This document shows positions 51,091 to 63,501 of a DNA stretch of 64,000 nucleotides, piece by piece. The notes beneath the pieces were generated by a model that saw nothing but the letters and a program-made list of their open reading frames with translations, was not told the origin of the DNA and did not search any database. The DNA is taken from assembly GCF_019399895.1 (NCBI RefSeq), contig NC_091881.1, forward strand, positions 3,970,501 through 4,034,500, read 5' to 3'. The stretch comes from Cardiocondyla obscurior. Its lineage: Eukaryota; Arthropoda; Insecta; Hymenoptera; Formicidae. Every line of letters starts with the position of its first letter. Positions within the stretch are counted from its first letter, which is position 1. Both the position numbers and the translations under genes were made by a program.

Positions 51091-53040
51091 TGCACCGTAC
51101 ATCACACACACAGCACATCGTAGCGTTCGTAGAGTTTTACTTGATCGGGCGGACGAGGGCGAGTGAGTTAGCAAATGGAACGGGGGAACGAGGGGAGGGG
51201 AACCGCGGCGTGGACCGATCGACCTTCCTCAATTCCTCGGGTTCTCCTCTCTTCCGCTCGTGTTCCCTCGGCGAGAACGCGGGGAACCGACGACGTGGCC
51301 GTCCTCCTCAGCGTACGCGAGATTAGAAACTTTGGCGCGCGAGACCGCTCAAACACCTCCACCTGCCGTCGCGAGACTCGCTCTCCCTAGTCCATCTTCC
51401 GCCCCCTCGTCTCTTCCTTGTCGCGTATGGTCGGTCGTCGGGATATTCAGAGGTACGGCTGCAGAGTCTCTCGCTGAGTTTTCCCTTCGGCTTATCTTTC
51501 TCGCTTCTTTTTTCTTCCTCTCTCTCCCTTTTTTTTTTCTTTTTTTTTTTTACGCAGAAACGCACGCACGCGCGCGCGAACTCGACTCGATGCGACTATC
51601 GTGGCACCCGGCGCGGAACTAAGCGCTTGAAAACACCGCGCTGCGAGGGCCCCCACGTTCACGCGCGCTCGTCGTTCCCCGGTTCAACTCGGTTTCGCTC
51701 GGCTAGTGATAGCGCCGCCTCTCCTCTCGGGGCCCGGCCTACCGCAGAGGCGTAGCTGCTCTTTCACCCTCTCCTCCACCCTGTCGTAGGAGAAGCTGGA
51801 GAAGTTGCATTCCACCTCGCCCGCCGTTGCATTTATGCCCGCGGCCGTACCGTGCTTCTCCGTCGAGGATGTTCCCGCCGTGGCTGTCAACGCCGTTGAC
51901 GGAAATACGCGTGAGGAACACGCGTGGAAAACCGAGCGTCTTGCGCCTCCACCCTTTCCCCCCCGCGAAATCAGCAGCGTAGCGGCGACAGAAGCGTATC
52001 TGCGCGACGGTCCGGGACTGAAAAAAACGAGACGGTCCTCGTAACGATCGATGACGTTATTGAAACGTTTAAGCAGTTGACGGACCTCCCTTGGTCGGGG
52101 CTAAACGTGAACGCGTTGGAAAAGGCGACCGCGCTTAGGCGTAATTTCTCTTCAACGTCGGGACCCTACTTCGGTCGTTTATCTCGCTGCGGCGCTAGTT
52201 TGCGGAGGAAGCAAATCGGTATTATTTTTCTCAGTGCCTTTCGCTCGAGGGGGAATAATGTTACGACTCGCACGGTCGTTTTCGCGCAGAAAGTAACTTA
52301 CGAAAGGACGACCGGGGGGCCTCCGGTTAGCGACGGCGAGGTGTCCACGAATGCAAAGCGCGGCACGTCCGCCGCGCGAGCGGAAAATTCAATGTTCCCC
52401 GGTGGATTTAATGCAGTCCTCACCGATTGGCAGATACCGCGGGCTCAACAGTGCCAAATCGTTTCATCAGAGCGCACACGCACGATACATTTCTATGGTC
52501 TACTTTGAATATATCGCGGAGCGAGCCACGGTGCTATTTACGTCGGCAATTTATCAGCGCGCCGGCCAATCGAAAACCTAACGTGTCATTGTGGCGCAAT
52601 GACGAATGAAATTATCGCGGATTATTTTTCATCTTTAGAATCTTTCCCAATCAATTGGCTGGTTAATATTGATTCCTATAAATTTCTTTTCTTTTCAATT
52701 TTATCATCGCTGATACTTTTCTCACGTAAAAATTGAAATTAATCCGCAAATAAATAAGTAAAATAAAAGAAACGCTTTAAATTATATATTTGAAAAAAAA
52801 AAATCATAATTAATTCTATAAAAATCGGAAAGTCGTATATTTTCGTCTGTACTTTTCGGGAGACTCGAAATGACATAAAACGTAGAGCTATCTAGATCGC
52901 AGCTGGTGAGACGCCGAATAATTCCGTCGGATCGGCGCACGAGGCGGTCGGGAATCCTATGTATTTACCTTCCGTGACGAGAAAGAGACGTGCCGCCTCC
53001 CCTGATCGGCCGATCCGAATTTAGATCAGATCGAGGAAAA

Positions 53041-53064
53041 CGAGAGGCCAAACGAGAGGCCAAA
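53041..53064. repeat. 12-bp tandem duplication
   Basis: cgagaggccaaa occurs twice without a gap. Confidence 0.9.
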
Positions 53065-54439
53065 CGCGCGCGCCACGTGCCCCACGTGCGAAGATTACCG
53101 GCAGATATGTGTGCACGCATTCGCGTATACGCGCGTTACACGCAGCCAGATCTATCTCTCTCTCTTTTTCTCTCTCTTTCTCTGTCTCGCGTGCGTGTAT
53201 GCGTGCTGCGTATATACGACACGAGCCGTCGATCTTGATGCCGGCGGCCTATCTAGATGAGATACCGCGATTAAGATACACACGCCCTCCGAAATCCGAA
53301 GTCTGAAATCCGAGCGAGATGCGACGGCGACAACGCCGGAGAGACGATCTACCGTGTTACAGGTTGCCCCAGGTCGCTCAATCCGATAGCGCGACGAGTT
53401 ACTTTCTGGCCTGCCACCAGCCGTTCTCGCGTCGCTCCTACGCTAATTGCGGCCGGATACCGGCAATCTTCTTGTTTACATCGCACGCTCGACGATGGGT
53501 GGATTTTGCGCGGCCTCAAGCCTCCACCGGAGATGTATGTTACAGATACGTAACAGTCGAGCCACGCGTTCGAAAATATTAGGACTAGAAAACCTCTACC
53601 TTCCGAAAACGTAGAAATGAAAAATCGGTATACATATATATTTTTTAAATAAGACGTTCGCGCGATAATATTATTAAAAAAGAAAATTATTTTATAAGTC
53701 CGTACGCGCACGTAAGTTTCGTCACACGAAGTTAATTTTAACGAGAGCGTAATCCCTCGATTTTAATCTCTTGGACAGGAACGTGTAATCATTTCAGGAA
53801 GTGTTTCAATCGACAAAGCGCTCTTGGCAATACATTTACCAACTTTTTCGCAAGAGCGCCATCGTGATGTAAAACTCATTGAGATACCAACGCGGCCGGT
53901 GTATCTAATCAATCTACCATCGAGGGGGGACTTGCATAATCGGCGCTCTTCGCGCGTTTTCCTCCTTTGTTTCAATCGAATTAAAAATCCTGGGAGATCG
54001 CGACGATAGTGTCCGCCTGGACGACGCTCGTCCGGGAGCGAGGGAGAAAGGGACGGGACGCGTTCGATTAAGCGGAAGCGAAATATTGCAATCAACATTT
54101 TCTGATGGTAGATAAAAGCGCGCTCGCGCTCGCGCAAGCCGGCGCATGAAACGCTCGCAATTTTTCGCGAGGATTCCTCTGTTACCAGATCGGGACTCGA
54201 CGTTTCTTCCGTGTATGCGCGCGCGTACGTACGTGTACGCGCGATGATACGGCGGCTGCAACGGGAAAGGGAGTTCAGAGGGGAAAGAGCGAGAGAGAAA
54301 GATAGACCACGTCACCGGCAGGGTAGGAGAAGCCGCGGTGTGGGGTGGCGGCGTTGCCGGGTTGCCGGGTGGCTGGAGTACCCGGCGGTGTGTACAACAG
54401 AACAATCTGTAGAAGCTTGTCCAGGACGAGAGAAGTCCG

Positions 54440-54580
54440 TAGATCAGCCAATCAGATAGGCATACCCCCTCTCGTCCATTGTCACAAAATGGCGGCCCTA
54501 AATCAGCCTGACTCCGCCTATTGCGCTCCCCCACCTGGAGCGCCTCTAGCGGCACGTCATGAAAAACTCCGCCTATCGAT
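54440..54580. promoter_or_regulatory. Promoter-like or insulator-like segment
   Basis: Within 140 bp are agccaatcag (CCAAT box form, 54446-54455), aaaatggcggc (YY1/Pho-like, 54486-54496), gcgcctctagcggc (one base short of a typical CTCF-like core, 54540-54553) and an 11-bp direct repeat, actccgcctat, at 54511-54521 and 54566-54576. The segment sits about 11 kb upstream of the grn coding start. Calling it regulatory is inference from motif forms alone. Confidence 0.35.
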
Positions 54581-57500
54581 TCATTTTTACCGCTCTTGTT
54601 TCTCTGTCTCTTGCTCTTTCGCTCAATCTCTGTCTCTCTCTTTTCTCTCTCTTTTTCGGTCTCTCGCACTCTCTCACTTTTGCTCGCTCCGTTCCTCGCG
54701 TTCCTTCCAGAGTTCCCGTGCAGGTCTTCTTTTTCTATCTTGCAATGGCTATCTCGCTCTCTCTCTTCCCCCGCCCTGCCTCTTCTCTTTTAACAACCGG
54801 TCTCTGTTCCGCCGCGCGATATACGCAGAGCTACCGTGTCCATTCGCGTGTCTCGTCGTTGCCGATCTCGTTCGCCTCTTCTTTGACATCGCCATTTTTT
54901 TTTCGCTGCCTCTTTACCTTCCCTTCTTCTGACGCACGAAGTGCCGATTCGTTCGTTGGCAATGTTCGCGAACAAAGAATACATTTAATGATTTACTTGT
55001 CGAGAAGTAAGCTTTAAAAGATTCGCGCAACACAAGTTCTACATACGATTAAAATTGATAAAAATTATTTGAAATTAAAAGAAATATTATTAGAATTAAT
55101 TTTTATTAACATAACAAACAAAATTTTGATTCTTTTCGACTCTATTAAAAAAAAAAAAAAAGAAACTGATCGATAAGAAATTCAATTTTTCCAGAATTTT
55201 TCCCAGGACGGTCTTGTCTTTAGTCGCTGTCGCTTCGATGCGCGGACCGGTCGATGTTTCACGTAGATATTTTTCTGCTCTGATTTTTATTCGGAGTCGA
55301 ACTGGGGGAGGACGTCGGAAAATAGTCATAAATTACCTAACTACGTGAGTTTTTGAACCGCGGCGATATCGGTGCCTCGGATACTCGGCGCCGATTTATT
55401 ATTCTCCGCTGAAAATACGTGCGACGAGTACGGCCGGAAAGAAGGAAACCCCTTTTGTTTTCCCTGGCCCTCTCGTTACGGAAACGTCTTTCGGAAACGT
55501 CGATACTTTCACGGCGATATCGTTGCGGAAAGAGAAACGATAGGCATCAATATATTGCACAATAGTTGTCGAGTTAACGAGCAGCGTTGAAGAAATTCTA
55601 ACGAAAATTGTTTCATCCAAGAAATTATTATTTCTGAAAATGAAAGCTTTCCTTTCTTTTTTACCTCTCGCGATGTATTTTATAAATTATTATACGGCAC
55701 GCAATAAAAAGCGAATTTTTTTTTCATAAGTAAAGAAATTTATAGTATAATATATAAAAATCTACAAGAGATTTTTAAATACCGTGCGTTAATAAATTGA
55801 TATAATATATTTTAATATAAAATAATAAATTATAATAATTAATATATTAGACGGCCGTACGTGGCCGTGCATTTTTCACGCACGGACCTCCTTCATGTAG
55901 AAAATCACAATCCCTCCTTCATTGGTCGGCGTAACCGGCGATAAGGGACTTCGGATAAAAGACTCGCGTTTAGAAAAGTAAGTGAGCACGTCTGTGTGAG
56001 CGTCGAAGGAGCGTAGGAAGTGGCGAAAATAAAGAGAGTGGAGAAGAGGGGAAAAAAAGCAGACCGAAGGAGACTGGAGCAGCAGTTCTCCAGGGTCTCC
56101 TTTCAGATAATGCGGGATGCCGTTTCCCTTTTTTTTCTCTCTCTCTCTTTTTTTTATTCTTTCCCTCCTTGACAACGCCGGCCGTCCTCCCAAAAGTCAA
56201 ATTCGCGCCGATAATAACTTTTTCCACGGATTTCCTTTTGTTTGCCCCTCTCCTCGGAAACCGCAGACGGGTTCTCGGTAAAATTTTGCTCTCGAAACTT
56301 GTGAATAATGGATTAAACTGTCCGATTATTCGACGATGCCGCGCGAACTTTGCGATAGCTCGCGATTACGGACTTGGATCTCGCTATTTTGATTTTTGTT
56401 TGAACGATGCCATAATTGCAGCACAAAGAAAAAAAAAGGATAAAAAAAATAGAAAAAGATAATAAATCCGGACAGCTTCGCGTCCAGTACTGCAACCAGA
56501 GTAAACGAGTAATCGCGTAACGCGGTAATTTGCAATGGACATGAAAGTGGCACACGAGGGAGCAAGAAACTCATCAAGATAGCGATAGAATATTCACGTT
56601 GTATTTTCATTCAGCAGGAATCGTCGAAGGTGAAAGACACGGGAGTAGTTAACGAGTTGCAGCTTTCTTAATTGCGCTCCGGATTTTTGTTAAACGCACC
56701 CATTAGCTTCAAGGTTAACGGCTTATCACGCCGGCTTATCGCGTCGGGGAAGCGAGCGGGTTAACTAACACGCTCGGCGAATTGAAGTTATGACAAGTAG
56801 GTAACGTTGGTACGGCACGTCGATTCGCCGGCATATTTTTCTTATTAACATTGATTTAGAAATGAATGCCGGGTGTCACACAGTCGGTCTTTTTTTTTTT
56901 ATTTTATTTTTTTTTTCCGTCACGGACTACGGCGACAGGGTTTTCCGCATGAATGACGCGCCGAGCGTATTTATCACGGCCAGGGGATGAATAGACGATA
57001 AATTTTACGAGGATTTCGTGATCTGGAGGCGGTTAATTAAAGAAGCCAAAATCGGGGCCGCTCCACCCACCTCGCCCTCCAGCGTCCTGAAGTTCCTTAC
57101 GACTTCGCTCGACGGCGAGGGAACTTTCCTACTTCTTTAGAAGTTCCTGGCAGATTTACCGTCTCCTAATAAATCGCCGGGACGATTAGAATTAATGCCA
57201 GATTAATTCCAACGGCCTTGATAAATTCTTATCTCGCGACCGCTCTTTCCTCCGGGCTAAGAACGTAGACTTTATTCGGGAAGAGCTCGCGATTCTTTCC
57301 CATACTTTTTTTCCCCCTTTTTTCTGCCGTACGTTTGTAGAAAAAAAAAAAAATATTTAAAAAAATTAAAAAATGACAGTCACAAATTCACGTCGTAAAA
57401 AAAAAATAAAACTGCGTTATGACTGTCATTGTTCACGATCGCAAAAGATGTTCGTTCAAAGAAAAAAATATATATAAAAAAAAAATTAAAAAAAAAGAAA

Positions 57501-60364
57501 ATAACTGGATGCTGCGCTGTAGTCGCAGATAGCATCTCGGCGTGTCAGAATTAATTAAATTACGGGAACTATTAATATTCTTCACGTAGTAATCGATATG
57601 AGCCGAGCGTACCGGCGAGAAGATAAACGGTAGGACGCTTGTCTTACATTCTATTTCTCTCGCGGTCTTTTTCCTATCGCGACGATTGTGTTGGATCGCC
57701 GATCCGCCGGTCGACGATAACGTTACGGCGCCCGATGATCAGCTTGACGATCGCCGGGATAAAGGAACCGGCCGCGTATCGTTCGCGTCGGTCAACCGGC
57801 ACGTATTTTCGGGGTATTAAGTATCGAATTCTTGCCGAGTCACAGAGCCACTTAGGCGCGCTTCGCCCGCTTCCCATATTGATGGCCCGGGCGCGACGCA
57901 CGGGTGCGACGGCAGGGTGAAACGTTTTTTTTTTTTCTAGTTGCTTTGTTTTAATTACGCACGGACGCGTGTCAGGAGTGCGAGCTGCGAACGCGCGAGG
58001 TCCATCCGGGAAACGGATGGTTTAAAAGAGTTGGTAAAAAAGAAGGTGGCAGGGGAAAAGGATGAAGGAGGCAGAGCGGCACCTGGCATCTCTGTGATTA
58101 CGTTAATGCACCGACACGACGATGCGTTTTCTACAGCCGAAAGTTCAGCACGCTTCGCGTCTCTCTTCTCTTCCTTGGTTACAACTTTAAAAAGATTTTT
58201 TTTTTTTTATGGAATCTTGTTTAAGAAGAATCTGTTAATTTTTTTGTTTTTTATTTTCGAAGGACTGAAGTGATAGTTTAAATTATTGAAAAGATATTCT
58301 AAAACGAAACAATTCGTCTTAAATAATTTTTATGTTAATCGTAATTTTTTTTTCTTTTCATTCTTTTTTTTTCACTCAGCGTTTACGATTCCTTTTCTTA
58401 CTTTCGATGCAAATGGGACAGATTCAGTTCACTCCGCGGGAATCTTCTACAAGCCGTGCAGTGAAAATATTTACATTGTTAACGGATCATCTCGCGTACG
58501 GTCGCCACTTTAACTTATCAGGACCATCTCGCGCGACAATGGAACAGTTTCCACCGGCAAGCGTGTGCGCGCGTGTATGTCGAAGAGAACGGGAACGAAG
58601 GGGCAGCGGAGGAGCAGTGTCGCCCTGACAGGTTTTGGGTGTGGATCAGCGATCCGCGAAGTTTGTACAATGCGTTCCTTGCACTTATCCAGGGTGTCAC
58701 GACGCCGCGAGAGAAGGAAAGAGAAAGCGAGAGCCGAAAAGAGCTCATATCTCTCTCTTTCTCGCTCGTTCTTCTCTCGCATCTCGGAGAGACCAAAACA
58801 AACCACGCGCAGTATCCGTACAATATGTCCTACTACCTACCCCGCCCTTCCGTCCCACTGCTCTCGATCCACCTCCACCGCTTGCAGCGTTTCTCTTGGA
58901 AGAGACACAAAGCCAGGGCCCGAGAGTTATCTTGATGAACCCTAAGTACTACAAGACCTATTTGGAGGAGAGATAGATCCTAGTGGGGGTAGAGGGTGGA
59001 CGGCGGGACACGAGGAAGAAAAGAAAAGAGATGAGAAGAAGAAAGGAAAAGAAAGAGAGAGAAAGAGAGAGTGAGAGAGAGGTATATCCATCTTGGAAAA
59101 GAGATCTTTCACGGTTGTCGATGCCACCGTGATAAGAAACTGCACATTCCCCGTTGCTACTCTTACTACTACCATTACTTTGTCGCCGCCGCGCCTCCTC
59201 GCCGCTCCGACCGCTGATCGGTGACAAACCACTTCGCGAAATGCCTTTCGTTCGACATCAATGACGAGAGTTGCGTAGCGCTAGGGCCCGAGAAACCACC
59301 GTCCAGCTTACGTTCGATCGCTGCGAACTCATCGTCCTAAGTGGACGCTAAATAGACGATGACGAAGCACGTCTTCGCGAACACTTCATGGATTCTAATT
59401 CAAATTTTTATTTGAAAAAAAAAAAGAAAAAAAATATGTATATAATTGTATAATTCGGAATAAATTATTAATTATTAATAATTAATTTTTTTTTAATATA
59501 AAATAATTATCTTTTCACTGTTTTTCCTATCCGGTTTGATTAAGATGCCCGAGCTGCGTTTAGATATTTTTGATAATTTTGTATAAACGGTGATCGATAA
59601 CTATGCTGCTGATCGACAAGCACGACTCGTTTGAGAAAACGTCGGACGTGGCACGCGCGTCTATTACCAAACGAAGACAAGGCAAAAAGCATTGTAAAAA
59701 GTTATCCACGACTGTCGGCGCTTGAACGCAAAAGGTTCGAGAAATAGTCCCATAATGGTGCGGAGACGTCACGCGTTAGCCTGCTCGCAATCCGACACGG
59801 TGATATTTTTAAATCCCGACGAACGCACGCCTCGTCACAGCCTGGTCGCCGGTCGCCGCTCTATTTTACGGACGAGTCCGGGTGACGCCGCCGCCGTCAC
59901 GGCGTCTCAGGCGAAATTGTGTCACCTTATTGCCTGCGTAGCGAAAACGCGTCAATCATAAATCATGAGTCTTCAATCGCACCTCGGCCGAACGATTACC
60001 GGAACGCCTCGCATACTTCTCTCTCGCCGTAACTCTCTCTTATTTCTAAAATCGAAATAAAACAATACGACACCCGATCCTCTCTTCCGAGCTTCGACCA
60101 GCTGATCGCTAAAAAGACCGAGGATCGTCTCGCTTTAAAATAAAACAAGAGCTCCCGACTGTTTGCCGACTAAATACATTTAAGATACATTTTGATTACG
60201 CACTGAAATCCCAACGGAAATATCCTCACGTCTCTTTCCCGTAGAATTCCCTTCGAACGTGCACCTATATCTGAGTACAAGATCTGCGTCTACGCTCGCC
60301 GTTTGTTGAACGCGACAACCACCTATTGTTAAGGATTACAATAGTTGCGAGCAACGCGAGGGAG

Positions 60365-60395
60365 ACGGCCGGGCCGAGAGGGGAGGGCCGGCCGT
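60365..60395. repeat. 8-bp perfect stem-loop
   Basis: acggccgg pairs with ccggccgt across a 15-nt purine-rich loop, about 80 bp from the GATA-site cluster. Confidence 0.55.
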
Positions 60396-60477
60396 TCACA
60401 ATTACGCAATTACCGTTTGTAAATTAAATGGGGCGCCGCGGATGTGTAAACAGGTAGCGGACGAGAACCGCGCCACG

Positions 60478-60620
60478 TGATAGCCGATGCAAAGTAGATT
60501 TCCGGAGGAGCGCGATTATCTACCTCGTCGGCGGATAGTCGGAGGCCTGCAACCCCTTCCCCGTATCCGAAGATGGCCTAAACGGCCACTTATCTCGTTG
60601 CTGGTCCCGGCCGCAGATAA
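60478..60620. promoter_or_regulatory. Cluster of four GATA sites
   Basis: WGATAR matches lie at 60478-60483 (tgatag), 60516-60521 (ttatct), 60590-60595 (ttatct) and 60615-60620 (agataa). The last two form an inverted pair with 7-bp arms, cttatct/agataag. A cacgtg E-box overlaps the first site. About one match per 512 bp is expected by chance, so four in 143 bp is enriched. It could be an enhancer bound by grn itself or another GATA factor. Confidence 0.3.
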
Positions 60621-62290
60621 GAGCCACTACATCGTGGTTTTACATCGTGTCGGGGCGTGTCGAGGATACATCCGGCCCGGTTCTTTCCTCGTTTGTTCAA
60701 AATTGAAGTTTATCGATGCGCACGTAGCCTTATCTTCGGCTCGAGGCGTGGTCACTCGCTCTCCCTTTCTCTCCTGCTTCTTTCAATTTTTTTTTCTTTT
60801 TTTTTCTTTTTTTTCTTTTGCAAACCACACGAGAGAAAATTGATATTTGTTTTATTATTTTCTAATTCGGTATTTTATATATTTAAAAAAAAATTAATAT
60901 ACGAGGATTTAAATCACTAAGTTATTAATTACGAGATTAATTGCGCGGGATAATTTAAATAACGAGGTGTGAAATAGCAGCGCGAGGGTGATACTACTTT
61001 AGTAATCTTTCTAATCGCATCATTGCATTACGTTGAAAACGCAGGCTCGCGCCGTTCTTTAACGACGGCTGCGAGAGAAGCTGCACAGCCGAGGCCTCGC
61101 TCTCGGGAGCACCTAGGCGCCCTCCCTTCATTTTGTTGTTCGCATTAAGCTCCAGTTAGCGGCGAACCTCTTACCTTAATTCCCGGGTATAGAGGACCCT
61201 CCTGTCATTCGCCTTGCCCGATTTTTGATGTGGCTCTGCTGGCCCTAATACCTAATTTGAAAAGTTTCGCAGGGCGAGGTGTACCCGGCTTAAAAGTGCC
61301 AGGTACCCCGCAACAATCTCGCTTTTCCCTTCTGTGTTTTTTCCCCCAAGTCCACCCCGAGTGTCGCAATGTCTTACGTATCCCATTGTCCGCGCCGCGT
61401 ATATACGAACTTCGTAAAGGAGAAAAGTGTGCGGGGGGGCGCCAGGCACCCTGCCTGCGCTAGAAGACACTCCTAGGAGACGGCAGCGAGATATACTCCC
61501 GCATACCCTTGGCGCGAATACCACGGTTTTATGGTCGCCCGTGCCTGATTTATGGGACGGTACCAACCCCCGTAGAATATAAAAACGATCTCGTGCACGT
61601 AAGCCGGTCTCTCCGCCACCTTCCCCCAGCCCCTCGTCACCGACCTCCTTTCTTGCACTCCCGAGGGGTTGACGAAGAGGATCGGAATTTTCAAGACATA
61701 TCTTTTCAGTCGGGCGCCTGGTTTGCGTTATTATAATTCTCGTTGTAATTCTTTCTCCTTTCCAACAGAAAATATTGATCGCGATTATTTTTCTTGAATA
61801 TATTTCTTAAACATACGCTTCATACGATCGACAGACGAGCTAGATAATTTTTATTTTATTGATTCGCCGGGGATATATTCTGAACTGCGGATTATTTGTT
61901 TGCCCGGTGGTACATTCCGCCCTAACGACTCGAGGAACTCCCCCGGAAGTCCACTCTAATTTCTATCATTAAAACTCAATCGCTTCTCGTGCGTTCGCGT
62001 TGAAAAATCAGGTTCTAATTATACGCTCGGCCGAGACGCGTTAATTCCGACGAGTTGCATTCTAACTGTCGAGCAGCTGCATTATTATGCAGTTAGTTCG
62101 ACGATTTTTAATAAAGCATTATTGAAAAGTGCAACAATTATTTTAATTAAATTTTTTTTTTAATATATATTGTATCGAAATGTATTTGACGCGTTTAATT
62201 AATTTACTCAAAATTGGTATATAATTAAAGATAAATAAAGTGGGCCCTTTTGATGTTTGTTGGAATTTACTTCACGAGAAATTGTTTCGC

Positions 62291-62318
62291 AGCGGGCGAG
62301 AACGGACTATCGCCCGCT
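62291..62318. repeat. 9-bp perfect stem-loop
   Basis: agcgggcga pairs with tcgcccgct across a 10-nt loop. Confidence 0.65.
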
Positions 62319-63485
62319 CTAAATAAAGTAGCATGCGCAACAATGACAACCATATATTAGACAGTCGTAAAATAGAGTCTGGACAAGCAGCTCGTGCTCG
62401 ATAACGAGGTGGGCGTGACTCATTTCGCGTTAGCGGAGAGCCGAAAAGTCAAAGCCCACGAAAATCGCCTACCTCGAAAAGGATTTGTGTCCTTCCTCAT
62501 CCCACTATTTTCTATCCGCCTGCCGCGGCCCAACATTTTGCGGAATCACGATGCCTAGGAACGTAGGAGTGAACCATTGTCTTCGGCTACCTAGTTCTTT
62601 CTTCAGTTCTTTCGACCACGACAGCAGGAAATTTAAAGCGCGTCGAGTATTTTCTCTGAATAGAATAATTGGCTTACAAAAAATTAATATACTGAAAAAT
62701 AAAAAAGGCGAATACTCAAATTTATGACAGTCTTATCAATGTCAATTTTGGAATTCACGCGGTTTTTAAAATAAAATTAAAAGGAATATCCTAGGCTTGA
62801 GAGTTGTATTATCGAAAAAAATACCTCAGCTCTCTCATCTCGAAATGTCAAGCGCCGTTAATTTATCGCGCGGAACAAAGCTGGCCAATGCTCTATTGAT
62901 TCGCGCGCGTGGCCTTTGCGTAAACGATATCGCGGGGCAACGCACTCGTCGACGCGATTGTTTAAGAAGTGGCCCGCATTAAACGCTTTTAGCCCTCTCG
63001 GCCGAATATAGATGTCGATAGGGCAGATCTTAGTCCTTCTTAAGGCACCGCCACTCGAGGGCAACGAGGGTGAAAAAGGTAACTCGAGTTTCACAGCACG
63101 TCGTCGAGTAGAGCGCCTTTTCACTGCGAACCTACGAGCGACTTTCGAACTTTTCTCATTGTCAGGTCACGAAACGCGATGACGTCTCCATCCAGAAGAG
63201 CTGGCCATTATCAGAAATACACCGGCCGGCCGGTCTCGCCGCGTCGAACGTCTCTCGCAAAATGTAATCGCGCCTGTAACCCGTCCGGTACGATATTTGT
63301 CTTAAGATAGGGAACTCACCAACGCAAATGAAACTCACCGGCGACGCGCGGAAATCCCGGCAAAAGGGGTCTGTTGGCGTCAAACTTCGGAGGAGTCGTT
63401 AAAACGACGCGTTCATTACGGACGTCGGTCCCGCTGATAAGATCCGCTCCGCGCGATAGGCGGTGAATTTCGAAATCCGTGACGC

Positions 63486-63501
63486 GGACGGACGGACGGA
63501 C
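63486..63501. repeat. (GGAC)4 microsatellite
   Basis: Four perfect units. Confidence 0.95.

Noticed and set aside
51924..52508. 194-codon plus-strand open frame
   Set aside because: No family resemblance, and the second half reads as random composition.
54559..55017. Hydrophobic open frame resembling a membrane protein
   Set aside because: Its Leu/Ser/Phe repeats come from CT microsatellite-like sequence.
58573..58935. Plus-strand frame with a non-repetitive start (FWVWISDPRSLYNAF)
   Set aside because: The opening looks protein-like, but the rest is GA/CT driven and I recognise no family. No splice context was found.
61252..61566. 104-codon minus-strand frame in the low-CpG segment
   Set aside because: No domain recognised. 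It is kept only as a composition finding.
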